Positions 1-10,257 of a DNA stretch of 64,000 nucleotides are shown here, one piece after another. Origin of the DNA: Earliella scabrosa (taxonomy: Eukaryota; Basidiomycota; Agaricomycetes; Polyporales; Polyporaceae); contig JABYQQ010000008.1 in the NCBI GenBank assembly GCA_022605405.1, positions 1,984,001 to 2,048,000 of the forward strand, given 5' to 3'. The first letter of the stretch is position 1. Each line of letters opens with the position of its first letter. Under the pieces are notes generated by a model. It made no database searches. It worked only from the letters and a program-made list of their open reading frames with translations, and was not told the origin of the DNA. The position numbers were made by a program, and so were the translations under genes.

Positions 1-300
1 CAACGGTCGACCGCAATGTTCAGATCGTTGCCGGAGGCTGCGGGACCACCCGTCAACAAAGCATGGAGCCGACTGGGCAGGAGGCTAACAAGATCAGAGA
101 CGTCGCAAAGGGAGAAGATCTTGGGACCACACCTTTGACCGTGAAGGGGGAAGGCGAACGCGTCAGTGCGGGGTTCAAGGGGGCCGCCGCCGCCGGACAT
201 GCTCGTCTGGAGGACATTAGTGGGGACGACGGGGTCCTCGTCGAATCGCGGTCGTTTGAGGAAGGCGATCACGAGGCCGTGTTGGTGGAGAGTGGAGGTT
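1..300 (-). CDS. Unknown protein, partial at left edge
   Basis: One minus-strand frame stays open from about position 300 to the window edge and reads like real coding sequence. Most of its codons end in C or G (runs such as GGC CTC GTG ATC GCC TTC CTC), as in the confirmed genes here. The encoded stretch includes GLVIAFLKRPRFDEDP and later PKIFSLCDVSDLVSLLP. I recognise no domain. A possible splice acceptor (CCCGTCAG) lies near 310, so this is probably an internal or 3' exon of a gene continuing to the left. The long plus-strand frame over the same bases looks like its antisense shadow. Confidence 0.35.
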
Positions 301-309
301 CTGACGGGA

Positions 310-1337
310 AAGCGCCGTCTTCGCAGGTCATGGCGGACGATCCGATGGAGCCGGAGGTGGAGGCTGCGAAACAGAGCTTCCGTCCTCGTCGCGGACGGGC
401 GAACGGCAAAGCGGCGATGTAGGTGAGTATGTCGTAACATGAAGGTTAGCATGAGACTCACAAGCAGGCAACAGATAGTGGCCTTTGTGCGCCAAGTTGA
501 AGGGCGTCACTGCAAGTAGACAGAATTGGAGGAGGAATTTCTTGGTACAGACAAAGTGCTGCGACAGTTGTATTCTGGAGACATATAGATTGCGTAGAGC
601 CGTTGATTCGCGACTGTGGATCGGAAGTAGCGAGATCAGTAACGGTATGGGATGGGGATGCTGACCTGTGAGTCGGAGAAGCTCCGCACGCGAGGATACA
701 ACGAAGCTAGTACTATAGACAGCAGTAAAGATACACAAGACATAGAGTTCGAAAACAGTAGCACCCAACAGTTCCTACAAGCGGGAGTACAGCGAGCGTA
801 GTACTATAGACAGCAGTAAAGATACACAAGATAGGGAGCACCTAGCAGGTCGTACAGAGTGGGCAGTACTATAGACAGCGGTAAAGATACACAAGATATG
901 GAGTTTGAAAACACGAGCATCGAACACAATGAACATCGATGCCGAGGACCGTGGATATAAGTCCGGTGAAGTGGACGCATACAAACATACAACGCGATAG
1001 CAGAATACAATGAGCGGGCGAGAGGGTAAAGTCATAACAGGACAAGAACAGCGTACGGCGAAGAGCTCAACAGCGCAAGAAATGAGCGATGGAGGAGGGA
1101 AGTGCATGCGGGACAGCAGTGTCCAATGTTCGAGTACCAGATCGACGACGTATACAACTACACCAAGAAAGGAGGAAGCGGGACCGATGTATGAGATGAC
1201 AGGGACATGATGAGAGCAGGTACAAGGGCGAAGCATGAGGTTCACAACCATCTCAGCATGTCCTCGGTGAAGGGAGCCGCAGAGACTGCGACCCCTTCAT
1301 GGCGGAGCGGCTCGACCTCATGATTGAGATTGTTTGT
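310..1337. other. Intergenic region with no supported gene
   Basis: No frame on either strand shows the codon bias or splice structure of the neighbouring genes. The clearest content is a three-copy direct repeat at about 707-922, listed separately. Confidence 0.5.
707..922. repeat. Three dispersed copies of a ~33-bp direct repeat
   Basis: A unit beginning tactatagacagc and ending agatacacaaga occurs near 713, 800 and 869. Spacings are about 87 and 69 bp and there are only one or two differences between copies. The first and third copies are also followed by a similar tail (gagttcgaaaaca / gagtttgaaaaca). The repeat makes several minus-strand frames look alike (…CIFTAVYST…) but gives no coherent protein. 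Confidence 0.7.
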
Positions 1338-3541
1338 CTACACCGGGTAGCCAAAATCCACCGCGAGACGACGAAGACGTCGAGCCCATTGCAGGCCGCA
1401 CGCATTGCAGAGGGTCTTGGGTCCGCATGGCCCCTGTCGAACAGAGTTAGTTGGACTGTTGGTGAGCGGACGGACGTGAAACATACATGGCGCCACGAAG
1501 GAGTGTGGGTCGTCCTGCACCGTGAGCACGCGGTCTCCGGAGGAAGGCGGTAGGTCTAAAAGACGATGAATGACGAAGGAAGGAGCAACGAGTAGTCACT
1601 CACGTAGCGCGCCTGACCAGGGAGGCGGTATTCCGGGGGAGGGGAGCGCGCTACCTCGATTCACCATAAGTAAGAAAGCTGGCAAGGAGTGGAAACACCG
1701 ATAACGTACCACCGAACTCCGCAGCCAACGCCTGTTCGGCCATGCTGAAGCTATCGACTGCGCGAATGAGGCCAGGGTGGAGCGGTGTGGCGAAAAAGCA
1801 CTCACAATCATTCGCGAAAAACCCAGCGTGGACATCAGGGGGGTTGCGATGACGGGACCTGCGGTGTCGGTATGGACGGAGTGAATTGCTTTGGGGGTTG
1901 ATCTGTCGCAAGTCGGTGATGTTCGACTGTGATCAAGAGGACACACTTACGAGATGCATTTGCCGAGGGCCCATGCCAGGGTAGGGCATGTAAGGATGAG
2001 CGGAAGAACCGGGAGAGCGGTGAGGATGACCCATAGGGCCATACCCCATCTGAGCGCCGCCATGCAAAGACGACGAGCCCGACATGGCGCCATATCCTTG
2101 GCCGGTGTTGCCGTACGCCGATGACGAGTTGCCGTAACCTGAGGAGGAGGACGCGGAGGTGCCCATGCTGCCGTAGCCCGAGGACGACGAAGTCCCCATG
2201 CCGCCGTAAGCCGACGACGAAGACCCCACACCACCGTAAGCTGATGAAGACGATGACGTGCCGATGCCGTTGTACAACCAAGGAGGGAGCCCGCTGCCCT
2301 GAGTAGTGAGAGAAGACGACGGAGCGTTCCCGGTCGCATAGGACGTTGAGGGAGCGAACCCGGTTGCGTACGATGACGAAGAAGGGATGCCGCTGTGCGA
2401 GGGAGGTGTGTCCGTATACACGGCGGGTGGCATTGTCCCTGTGCTCCTGTACGGCGGAGAGGACGTCACGCCCATGCTCCCGTACTGCGGCCCGGATGTC
2501 GCGCCCATGCTCCCGTATTGCGACGCAGAGGTCGCGCCCATGCTCCCGTACTGCGACGCAGAGGTCGCGCCCATGCTTCCGTACTGCGACGAAGAGGGAG
2601 CGCTCATGCTTCCGTACTGTGACGCAGAGGTCGCGCCCATGACCCCGTACTGCAGCGAGGACGCGTTGATGTTCCTGTATTGTGAAGAAGAGGTCGCGGT
2701 CATTCTCCCGTACTGTGGCGAGGATGCGCCGACGTTCCCGTACTGTGAGGAGGAGGTTGCACCCATGCTCCCGTACTGCGGCCCGGATGTCGCGCCCACG
2801 GCCCCGTACTGCGCCGAAGAGGTCGGGCCTGTGTTTCCGTACAGCGACGAAGAGCCCGAGCCTGTGGTCCCGTACAGCGGCGACCCTCTCGCGCCAATGG
2901 TCCCGTATGGCGATGACGACGTCGCGCTCGAGGCACCCCCATACAAGGGCATAGACCCAGTGGGCCAGTTTCCATGAGACGACGAGGAGCCTACGCTCAT
3001 ACCATGAGAAGTCGGTGGACTGAGGGTAGACTGAGCAGGCGAGATGTGAATGGTGTTGTAGACGGGAGGTCGGGGAGGACTCACGGGGATGTGCATGGGC
3101 GGGTGCAAGGAACCGGAGGGTGGGACAATCGGAGAAGGTTGGATCGGCGTCTCGGTATAGATGGACGTAGGAGGGGGTGTGGCAGTACTATACTGCGGCG
3201 GGGGAGCAGGTTCCATGCCGGTGTATCCTGCTTGTGTGGAATGAATGTCGCATGCATACGAGAGCGCCGAGAGACCCGACATGCGAAAGGAAGATGGAGG
3301 CACCATACGGCGAGCAGCGCTGTCGATGGGTTGTTGTTGGGGTATATAAGCCGGTGCGGGGGGAGACTGGTACACGGGAGACACCGTCGTAGTGCTTGGG
3401 ACTGACCCGTAGATGGGAGCTGATACAGAGCCCGACCTTGCGTACGAAGAGATTGGGACGTCCGGCAGACCAGGGGAAGAAGAACGCAAGCGTTCGGGGG
3501 ACGTAAGATGGTCGGGACTGGTCGAGGACTGGGGAGGGCCA

Positions 3542-6500
3542 CACCTGTAGTTTCCACCATTGTACTACAATTGACCAGGGTAGTGGCCAGAGTGTTGTCT
3601 ATAAGGTGGTCACCATTGTAATTGTACAAACCTCGGCCAGTTATTGTACAATTACACTAGTGGGCTGTTGTATTACCAGGTCATTGTATTTGGGGCACAC
3701 AGTGTACAACTGACACCATTGTAATACTGCAGTAGCTTGTAATACTAGCTCTGTTGTACTATGGATCTGGGTTGTACAACCAGTTGATTGTACTATTGAA
3801 TAGGCCTGTAAAGCTGACTCATTGTACTATTGAATGGACTTGTATAACCGGAGCTTTGTACTACTGAATGGACTTGTATAACCAGAGTGTTGTAATATAG
3901 CATGATCTAGATCATATGACTGATGGCACAGAAGCTTATCTAACGATCTGGGCGCTTTTTTGACGCCCAAATGCGGTAATGGCTGGTATGGGGGGTTTAC
4001 TGACCTGCCCCATAGCTCCCTCAATACTGCACCTATTCCCATGAATGTAGATGCAATAGATTCGCATTTTTATACTCTATCATATGGTGCAATGGTGGGA
4101 ATGATTGATGGGCTAATGGGGCAGCTATGCCCTGAATACTCTAGCAGGCCCCTAGCCAGGGGTACCTCTTGCTCTGCTTTAGGGTACCCAGGGCATCTAT
4201 GCTCATGGGCAAGATGCCATCATATAGGGGTGCCCCAGGGCTACTGAACGCATTTTTGTTCAGTGTGATACATTCAGTATTGATGAAGATATGATGTATT
4301 TTATTTTCGCAAAAAGTGGCCACTTTGTTTGATCCATTACTTGGGTACTCCTGGGTGCCCCACCATGTCTTTACTACCACTGTGTAGAGATTAAGGAGGG
4401 CCTTCCAACGGTATATCATACACCCCAAACCGTCCACCTCCACCCACCCTCTCCTCCTGACCCCCTTCCCATCAATCCCCTCATATATCCCTTCAGTGGC
4501 ATTGGATCAACTCGCAGCTTTAGGAGTATATACTAGACATATATTACAGTCTGTTTTGAAGATATGACATGCCACAGTTATCTACACCTTCCCGGTCATA
4601 GCAAACAATTTCCAGCATGCACATTACATGTTCCTTCTATATCTCAGCAACCGAATCATCAATAAGCATGCGGTGTTTTGCAGCCCTCTGCTGTATTATA
4701 GCACTATCTATGTACCAATTTTCAGCTCGCAGAAATGTGTGGATCTATCTGCATAATGCTATCAGTGGTGAACAGAGATAACCACTTGGTACTAGATCTG
4801 CTGTGCTGTACACCTCCATATATTCAGATAGAGACCTTCTAAGTGCTCTGTATTGAATGCAAAAAGATTCATGAGAATTGGTTGAGTACTTGTGGTGATA
4901 TGCTAAAAGATGTGCCGGGAGGCAGTTGTGTGAATAGTGCAGCTGCATGTGCTGTGCAGAGTTCACAAATGGCCATCCAGCACCTCTTTTGCCATATCAC
5001 CACAAGTACTCAACCAATTCCCATAATTCCTTTTGCATTCAATACAGAGCATTTAGGAGGTTCCTATCTGAACCTATGGGGGTGTACAGCACACTAGATC
5101 TAATACCAAGTGGCTATCTCTGTTTACCACTGATAGAATTATGCATACAGATCCACACATCCCTGGGGGATGAAAATTGGTACAAAGATAGCTCTACCAT
5201 ATAATGACAGACTGCAAAAGATTGCTTGCCAATTGGTGATCTGGTTGCCGAGATATAGGGGGAACATGTAATGTGCATGCTGGAAATTGTTTGCTATGAC
5301 CGGGAAGGTGTAGATAACTGTGGCATGTCATATCTTCAAAACAGACTGTAATATATGTCTAGTATATACTCCTAAAGCTGCGAGTTGATCCAATGCCACT
5401 GAAGGGATATATGAGGGGATTGATGGGAAGGGGGTCAGGAGGAGAGGGTGGGTGGAGGTGGACGGTTTGGGGTGTATGATATACCGTTGGAAGGCCCTCC
5501 TTAATCTCTACACAGTGGTAGTAAAGACATGGTGGGGCACCCAGGAGTACCCAAGTAATGGATCAAACAAAGTGGCCACTTTTTGCGAAAATAAAATACA
5601 TCATATCTTCATCAATACTGAATGTATCACACTGAACAAAAATGCGTTCAGTAGCCCTGGGGCACCCCTATATGATGGCATCTTGCCCATGAGCATAGAT
5701 GCCCTGGGTACCCTAAAGCAGAGCAAGAGGTACCCCTGGCTAGGGGCCTGCTAGAGTATTCAGGGCATAGCTGCCCCATTAGCCCATCAATCATTCCCAC
5801 CATTGCACCATATGATAGAGTATAAAAATGCGAATCTATTGCATCTACATTCATGGGAATAGGTGCAGTATTGAGGGAGCTATGGGGCAGGTCAGTAAAC
5901 CCCCCATACCAGCCATTACCGCATTTGGGCGTCAAAAAAGCGCCCAGATCGTTAGATAAGCTTCTGTGCCATCAATCATATGATCTAGATCATGCTATAC
6001 TGTACCATTTCGACCAATTCGACCTAGCCTGTGACCCGTGACAGGGCGATTTTGGTGGACGGATTCGACCACCGGCCGGATGACCGTGACATCGGCCGAC
6101 TTTTCGACCAAATGGGGGCGCGCGACAGCGCGCCGCTCCCCGAAGGGGTAAGCGCCCGGAGGGCCCATCCGACCACCATCAATGTGACCGGTGACACGCG
6201 GCCAAAATTCGACCAAACAGCCACGCGGTGACGCGTGACTGGTCGAATTGGTCGAAATGGTACAGTATTACAACACTCTGGTTATACAAGTCCATTCAGT
6301 AGTACAAAGCTCCGGTTATACAAGTCCATTCAATAGTACAATGAGTCAGCTTTACAGGCCTATTCAATAGTACAATCAACTGGTTGTACAACCCAGATCC
6401 ATAGTACAACAGAGCTAGTATTACAAGCTACTGCAGTATTACAATGGTGTCAGTTGTACACTGTGTGCCCCAAATACAATGACCTGGTAATACAACAGCC

Positions 6501-6621
6501 CACTAGTGTAATTGTACAATAACTGGCCGAGGTTTGTACAATTACAATGGTGACCACCTTATAGACAACACTCTGGCCACTACCCTGGTCAATTGTAGTA
6601 CAATGGTGGAAACTACAGGTG
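3542..6621. mobile_element. Palindromic foldback transposon, copy 1 (with nested MITE)
   Basis: The ends are CACCTGTAGTTTCC and its exact reverse complement. The direct 7-bp flanks AGGGCCA at 3535-3541 and 6622-6628 are the target-site duplication. The whole element is one giant inverted repeat folding around about 4945, with an unpaired loop of roughly 65 bp. Without the inserted MITE and its duplicated TA it is 2812 bp, exactly the length of the copy at 18249-21060. I saw one substitution between copies (near 5973). No frame resembles a transposase; the longest, about 100 codons, is mirrored in both arms. It is therefore a non-autonomous DNA transposon mobilised in trans. The superfamily is unknown to me; 7-bp duplications do not fit the common TA, TTAA, 8-bp hAT or 9-bp Mutator patterns. 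Confidence 0.85.
6000..6265. mobile_element. 266-bp MITE nested in foldback copy 1
   Basis: Comparison with the uninterrupted copy at 18249-21060 defines this insertion exactly. Its termini are CTGTACCATTTCGACC and the reverse complement, continuing as an inverted repeat of about 25 bp. It is flanked by TA at 5998-5999 and 6266-6267 where the other copy has a single TA. A TA duplication and short terminal inverted repeats are typical of Tc1/mariner-type MITEs. It is more GC-rich than its host element and has no credible ORF. Confidence 0.85.
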
Positions 6622-7567
6622 AGGGCCATGGGATGGCGGGGTTGAGATCGGCTTCAGCATCGCGGTGAGACACTTTCGTTGAGCGCAGAAAAACAGAGAC
6701 ACGTACAAACGAGGAGGGACGAGGGTAGCGAAAAGCAGATAAACTGACAGTACTGGGATTCAGGCGCGCACCGGCAGAGAGGGACCGTGGGGGCTCTTGG
6801 GGAGGGGCTTCTGCGACGTATCTAGGGGCTGGAGTAGATATCGGTGTTGCCGCGTATTCAACATGAGTCTCGGACGCCCGGTCAGGTGAGAGCGGCCTAG
6901 AATCAGCGGGGCATGGGAAGGAGCCCTGCGAGGGATGATCAGGGCCCGGTCGTGGTACAGTGGAAGGACGTACGACACTCACCGACTCCGGGATCGGACG
7001 GGGAGCCACTGGATACGTGTATTGAGGAAAATCCGCGCTTGGAGGGGGCGGAATGACACGAGGGCGGGGTTGGGCGATGTAAAGGGTTTGCAGCTCGGCA
7101 TTGTCATCCGTCTCGCACCGAAGCCCGCTGAGGAAGCATCGCTCGCAGGTACGACCACCAGTGCACTGCGATGGAAAGGGTGAGATGAGAGATCACCTCG
7201 TTGAAGGAGACCGTGACTGACTATCTCCGAGGCCATGCGGCAGTGGATGCACTGTTTCGTACGGGGCTGAGGATAACCCGGGACTTGAAACAGCGAGCGC
7301 AGAGATGGGGGAGGGGGCTGGTGCATGTGCAATGAAGGAGGGGATGAAAATGAGACGGCAAGGGTGGCGTACCTGGGCCTGTAGAGACATCACAGCACCG
7401 TCTTCATACGGACTCAGACGAGCTGTACGAAGAAGACACGAGAGGTGAAGGAACGTACCGTTCTCGCCGGAGGCAGAAGACGACATCGTCGGCGCATTCG
7501 TGGTTGCATCTACGGATTCCGACGGATGCAACGCGGCGGGGTAGCTTTCCTTTGGTCCAGAGGCCAT

Positions 7568-8313
7568 AGCAGGCCGTCGTCAGAGTTGCACGGGAGCGCG
7601 AGGGCAGAAGAAAAAGGCAGAAAGGGGAAGACGCGTGTATATCAGAAAAGCGACACGGCGTAGACAGCAGGAAAGAATGGGAGGGGCAGGAGAGAGTAGG
7701 CAAGAAACACGGTTCTCTAAGACCAGCGCGTATTAGCGCCGGATCTCAGATCTGTACTCGGTTTCGGCGTTTACGGTCCGCCAGAGAAGCACAGAGCAGT
7801 CATGACCGTTATGGAAAGAACAGACCTCCATGACAGCTTTGACTTGTTCGGCGCCGTCGGGACTTGGGCGGGACGGGGTCCCGTAAGCGACGACAGCGGT
7901 CGCGGGCGAAGGCCAAGAAGCGATCCGGGGACGGCCAAAGTGTCCCGCAACGCGTCAGACCCACTTCCTGACCATGGACTGAAGAGGGAAACGCGCTGTG
8001 AGTTTCGACAAGAACGTCAGCCTGACGATCATCACGCGGCAGGATCTCGAGAGAATACTCACGATGCACCCACAGACGGAAGGGCATGACTTCGTAGGGA
8101 CAGTGTAACTCGGTTACGAGGGCATTGGGAATGTTATTCGTTCAAAAAGACAGCGTATGTATAGCAGCGGCACGGTACATGATCAAATCAAGTCCACAGA
8201 GGGCCCCTTGCACCTGTCCATTCCATCTGAAACGGTGGAGACCAGTCAGTGGAGAATTCAAAGCTGAGTTCAGCAGAGTTGCGGTACCTAGACGCCGCAT
8301 GGATCAGGACGTG
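7568..8313. other. Intergenic region, weak minus-strand frame only
   Basis: This is the upstream region of the zinc-cluster gene and the 3' flank of the next minus-strand gene. A minus-strand frame at about 7809-8087 (reading from …MPFRLWVHRE…) contains a donor-like GTGAGT near 8060. It has no recognisable domain and I could not assemble a convincing gene. Confidence 0.4.
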
Positions 8314-9382
8314 CTAGAAGTCTTCCTCATCAAATTTCTCGTCCAGAAGCTGTCTCTCGTACAGCGACGGGGCAGAGGCGTCCTAGGGAAGCACGGAGTG
8401 AACAGGGCGACCAGAGAGCATGGTGACTGCGTACTCACGGGAGGGTAGAAGAAGCGAATGCGCCATCCATAGATGCTGCGGTAGAGAGGCTTCGCGGGGC
8501 GCAACTCGAGTGGGGACTTGCGGAAATCGCAGACCACGGCGCCGACGTCGCCGAAGCGCCAAGGGTCGAGGTCATGAGGAGAATCTCGACCCGGGACGTG
8601 CCACCAACCCTGCTCGAGGAGGATGAACCCGCGCTGGTCGTACTTCTTGATCGCCTCCTGGTCGTTCGCGCCGAGTCCTCCGCCCCTCACATGGCCCGCG
8701 CGGTACAACGTCAACCCCGGGTATCCACAGCCGCAATGAGTCGGAGAGATATAGTTGACGAGGAGGGTAGACAAGAAGTAATACAGGGGGATCAGCGGGG
8801 TCTCGAGGGAGCTCCGGACAATATCGACATAACGTCCAGTGGGCGTCACGAAACGACGCACGGCGAGCATACCGCTGCCGTACGATATGACCGACTTCGT
8901 GTGGAGCCCGTTCTCGTCTTCAGCGGGGACATAAGGTTTGAAATTGATACGGACGTCGGTGGTGACGAGGGCAACGAAATCCTCGTAAGTGTGATCACCC
9001 ACGTAGATGTCCAAGTCGCTCGCCGCCCACTTCTCGTCCGGTAGGAAGAACTTGAGGGCTGCAGAACCCGATATGACCGCCCCGTTCGCAAGCATTGCCT
9101 CGTCCAGGGCCTGGATGTTGTCGACGAAGGGCCGGAGTTGCTCTTCATACCGAGCACGCAGCACGCTCCCAACCAAGGTGTAGAACGAGCGACACGTGTA
9201 ACGCCAACAGATGAGAACTTTGAAGGGAGATTTGTGGATAATATGGACCAACACGTCGTAGGGAACACTACGGAACGTATGACAATGCAAGCGACGACCT
9301 TGAAATAGGATACGTACTCGATGGGCCCAGTCAGTTCATCGGAGAGGGCGGATCCGTCTTGGGTGGACTGCTGAGCGGGCAT
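8314..9382 (-). CDS. F-box protein with nucleotidyltransferase-like domain
   Basis: Three exons: 9318-9382, 8439-9267 and 8314-8382, with introns of 50 and 56 bp and canonical GTACGT and GTGAGT donors. The N-terminus reads as a short F-box (…VPYDVLVHIIHKSPFKVL…WRYTCRSFYTLV), the usual adaptor to Skp1 in SCF ubiquitin ligases. It is followed by a motif of the nucleotidyltransferase superfold: SGSAALKFFLP, then SDLDIYV, matching the hG[GS]…Dh[DE]h signature with both acidic residues present. The C-terminal half (ISPTHCGCGYPGLTLYR…) is shared with the genes at 17.6 and 38.5 kb, so the three form a family. Substrate and activity are unknown; the pairing suggests a regulated modifying enzyme, but that is inference. 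Confidence 0.75.
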
Positions 9383-10257
9383 TGGAGACCGATGGGATGG
9401 CGACAGGACAAGGGCGTGATGCTCGAGCCCTTGTCGAGGAGAAAAGGCAGTTTTGAAGGCATTGCAGCTCCTATAGCAAGGTAGGCGGCCGCTAGAGCAG
9501 GCAGGGACTTCGGTTGGGCGAAGACGGCTCGATGGATGGGGTGGGATGAGGGATGAGGGATGGATGGATGGATGGATGGGGGATGGAAGGAGGGGAGATC
9601 GAGGGTCATGACAAGGCGACGGACAGATACGGTCGTCGGAGCGGAAATTGTAAGACCGCTGCGCCGCTGCCACAAATGCCACGTGGCGCGCAAGCTTTGA
9701 CAGTGTTGCAAAGGGTGTTCTGGCTTGTTCTGGGCTTGCAGCGGCCGAGCCTTCGTGGGCGACCCGCGCGCAAAATATTAACGCGTTGCCTGTATGGCTG
9801 TTGTACGTGCAACGCACCTTGTCGGACAAGTCTGTCTGCGTGTCGTGATAACAGGCGCAGGTGTTGGCGCAATGGACGGATGGGTTCATGATGGCGAGAT
9901 ATGGATGATCAGCGCCAAACATCGGCGTTCCACTAATAGGACCTATGTCAGCAGGACGCTTCGCTTCAGAAGTACCTACATACCCCGAAGAACATCAGAG
10001 TATGTATCACAACCTGGCAGAAGGATGTAGGGTCGGTCCGATCGTCACGATGTGTAGACATGATCGACTGGATAGAGGCATGCCACGTCCGGGTCGTTTG
10101 TCTGTTCGCGCAACAGAAAAAATAAGCACGAAGCGCTTCAGACGACGGAGAGTTTCGTACGCCTATATGTTCATAACAGCCTGATCAAGGACAGCAGGAA
10201 CAGCAACATGGACGCTCACTGTGGGTGCTTACTAACTATGAACTGTTGCTTTGGCGC
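9383..10257. other. Divergent intergenic/promoter region
   Basis: It lies between the minus-strand F-box gene and the plus-strand kinase gene, so it probably holds both promoters. It contains a GGAT microsatellite. No coding frame is supported. Confidence 0.5.
9543..9590. repeat. (GGAT)n / GGATGAG microsatellite
   Basis: Tandem ggatgag units pass into five ggat units and then a purine-rich run. Simple repeat in the 5' region of the F-box/nucleotidyltransferase-like gene. Confidence 0.85.

Larger units (their letters stand above)
1338..7567 (-). pseudogene. Zn(II)2Cys6 + GATA transcription factor, split by transposon
   Basis: Predicted sequence-specific nuclear DNA-binding protein. From an ATG at 7567, exons at 7459-7567, 7373-7422, 7222-7317, 6983-7165 and from 6925 join in frame. 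Exons 3 and 4 together give a perfect fungal binuclear zinc cluster spacing, C-x2-C-x6-C-x5-C-x2-C-x6-C. A long Ser/Pro/Tyr/Gly-rich region follows, with about 20 degenerate YGSMGATS-type repeats (3.0-2.0 kb). Short exons then lead to a GATA finger: CSRCRTTHTPSWRH spliced to GPCGPKTLCNACG, and a stop at 1338. The 2812-bp palindromic element (with a nested MITE) lies inside the Pro/Ser-rich exon. Removing it plus one 7-bp duplication keeps the frame open across the junction. Both zinc domains in one protein is unusual, so two abutting genes must be considered, although exon phases support one. No PAS domain is seen, so this is not an obvious white-collar protein. Confidence 0.72.

Noticed and set aside
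63..422. Plus-strand 119-codon frame at the left edge
   Set aside because: It is antisense to a minus-strand frame with much better codon usage; Glu/Gly/Ala-rich shadows of this kind are common opposite GC-rich genes.
4141..5935. Roughly 100-codon frames inside the palindromic elements
   Set aside because: They recur in mirror image in both arms and both copies simply because the arms are inverted repeats; no transposase or other domain is visible.
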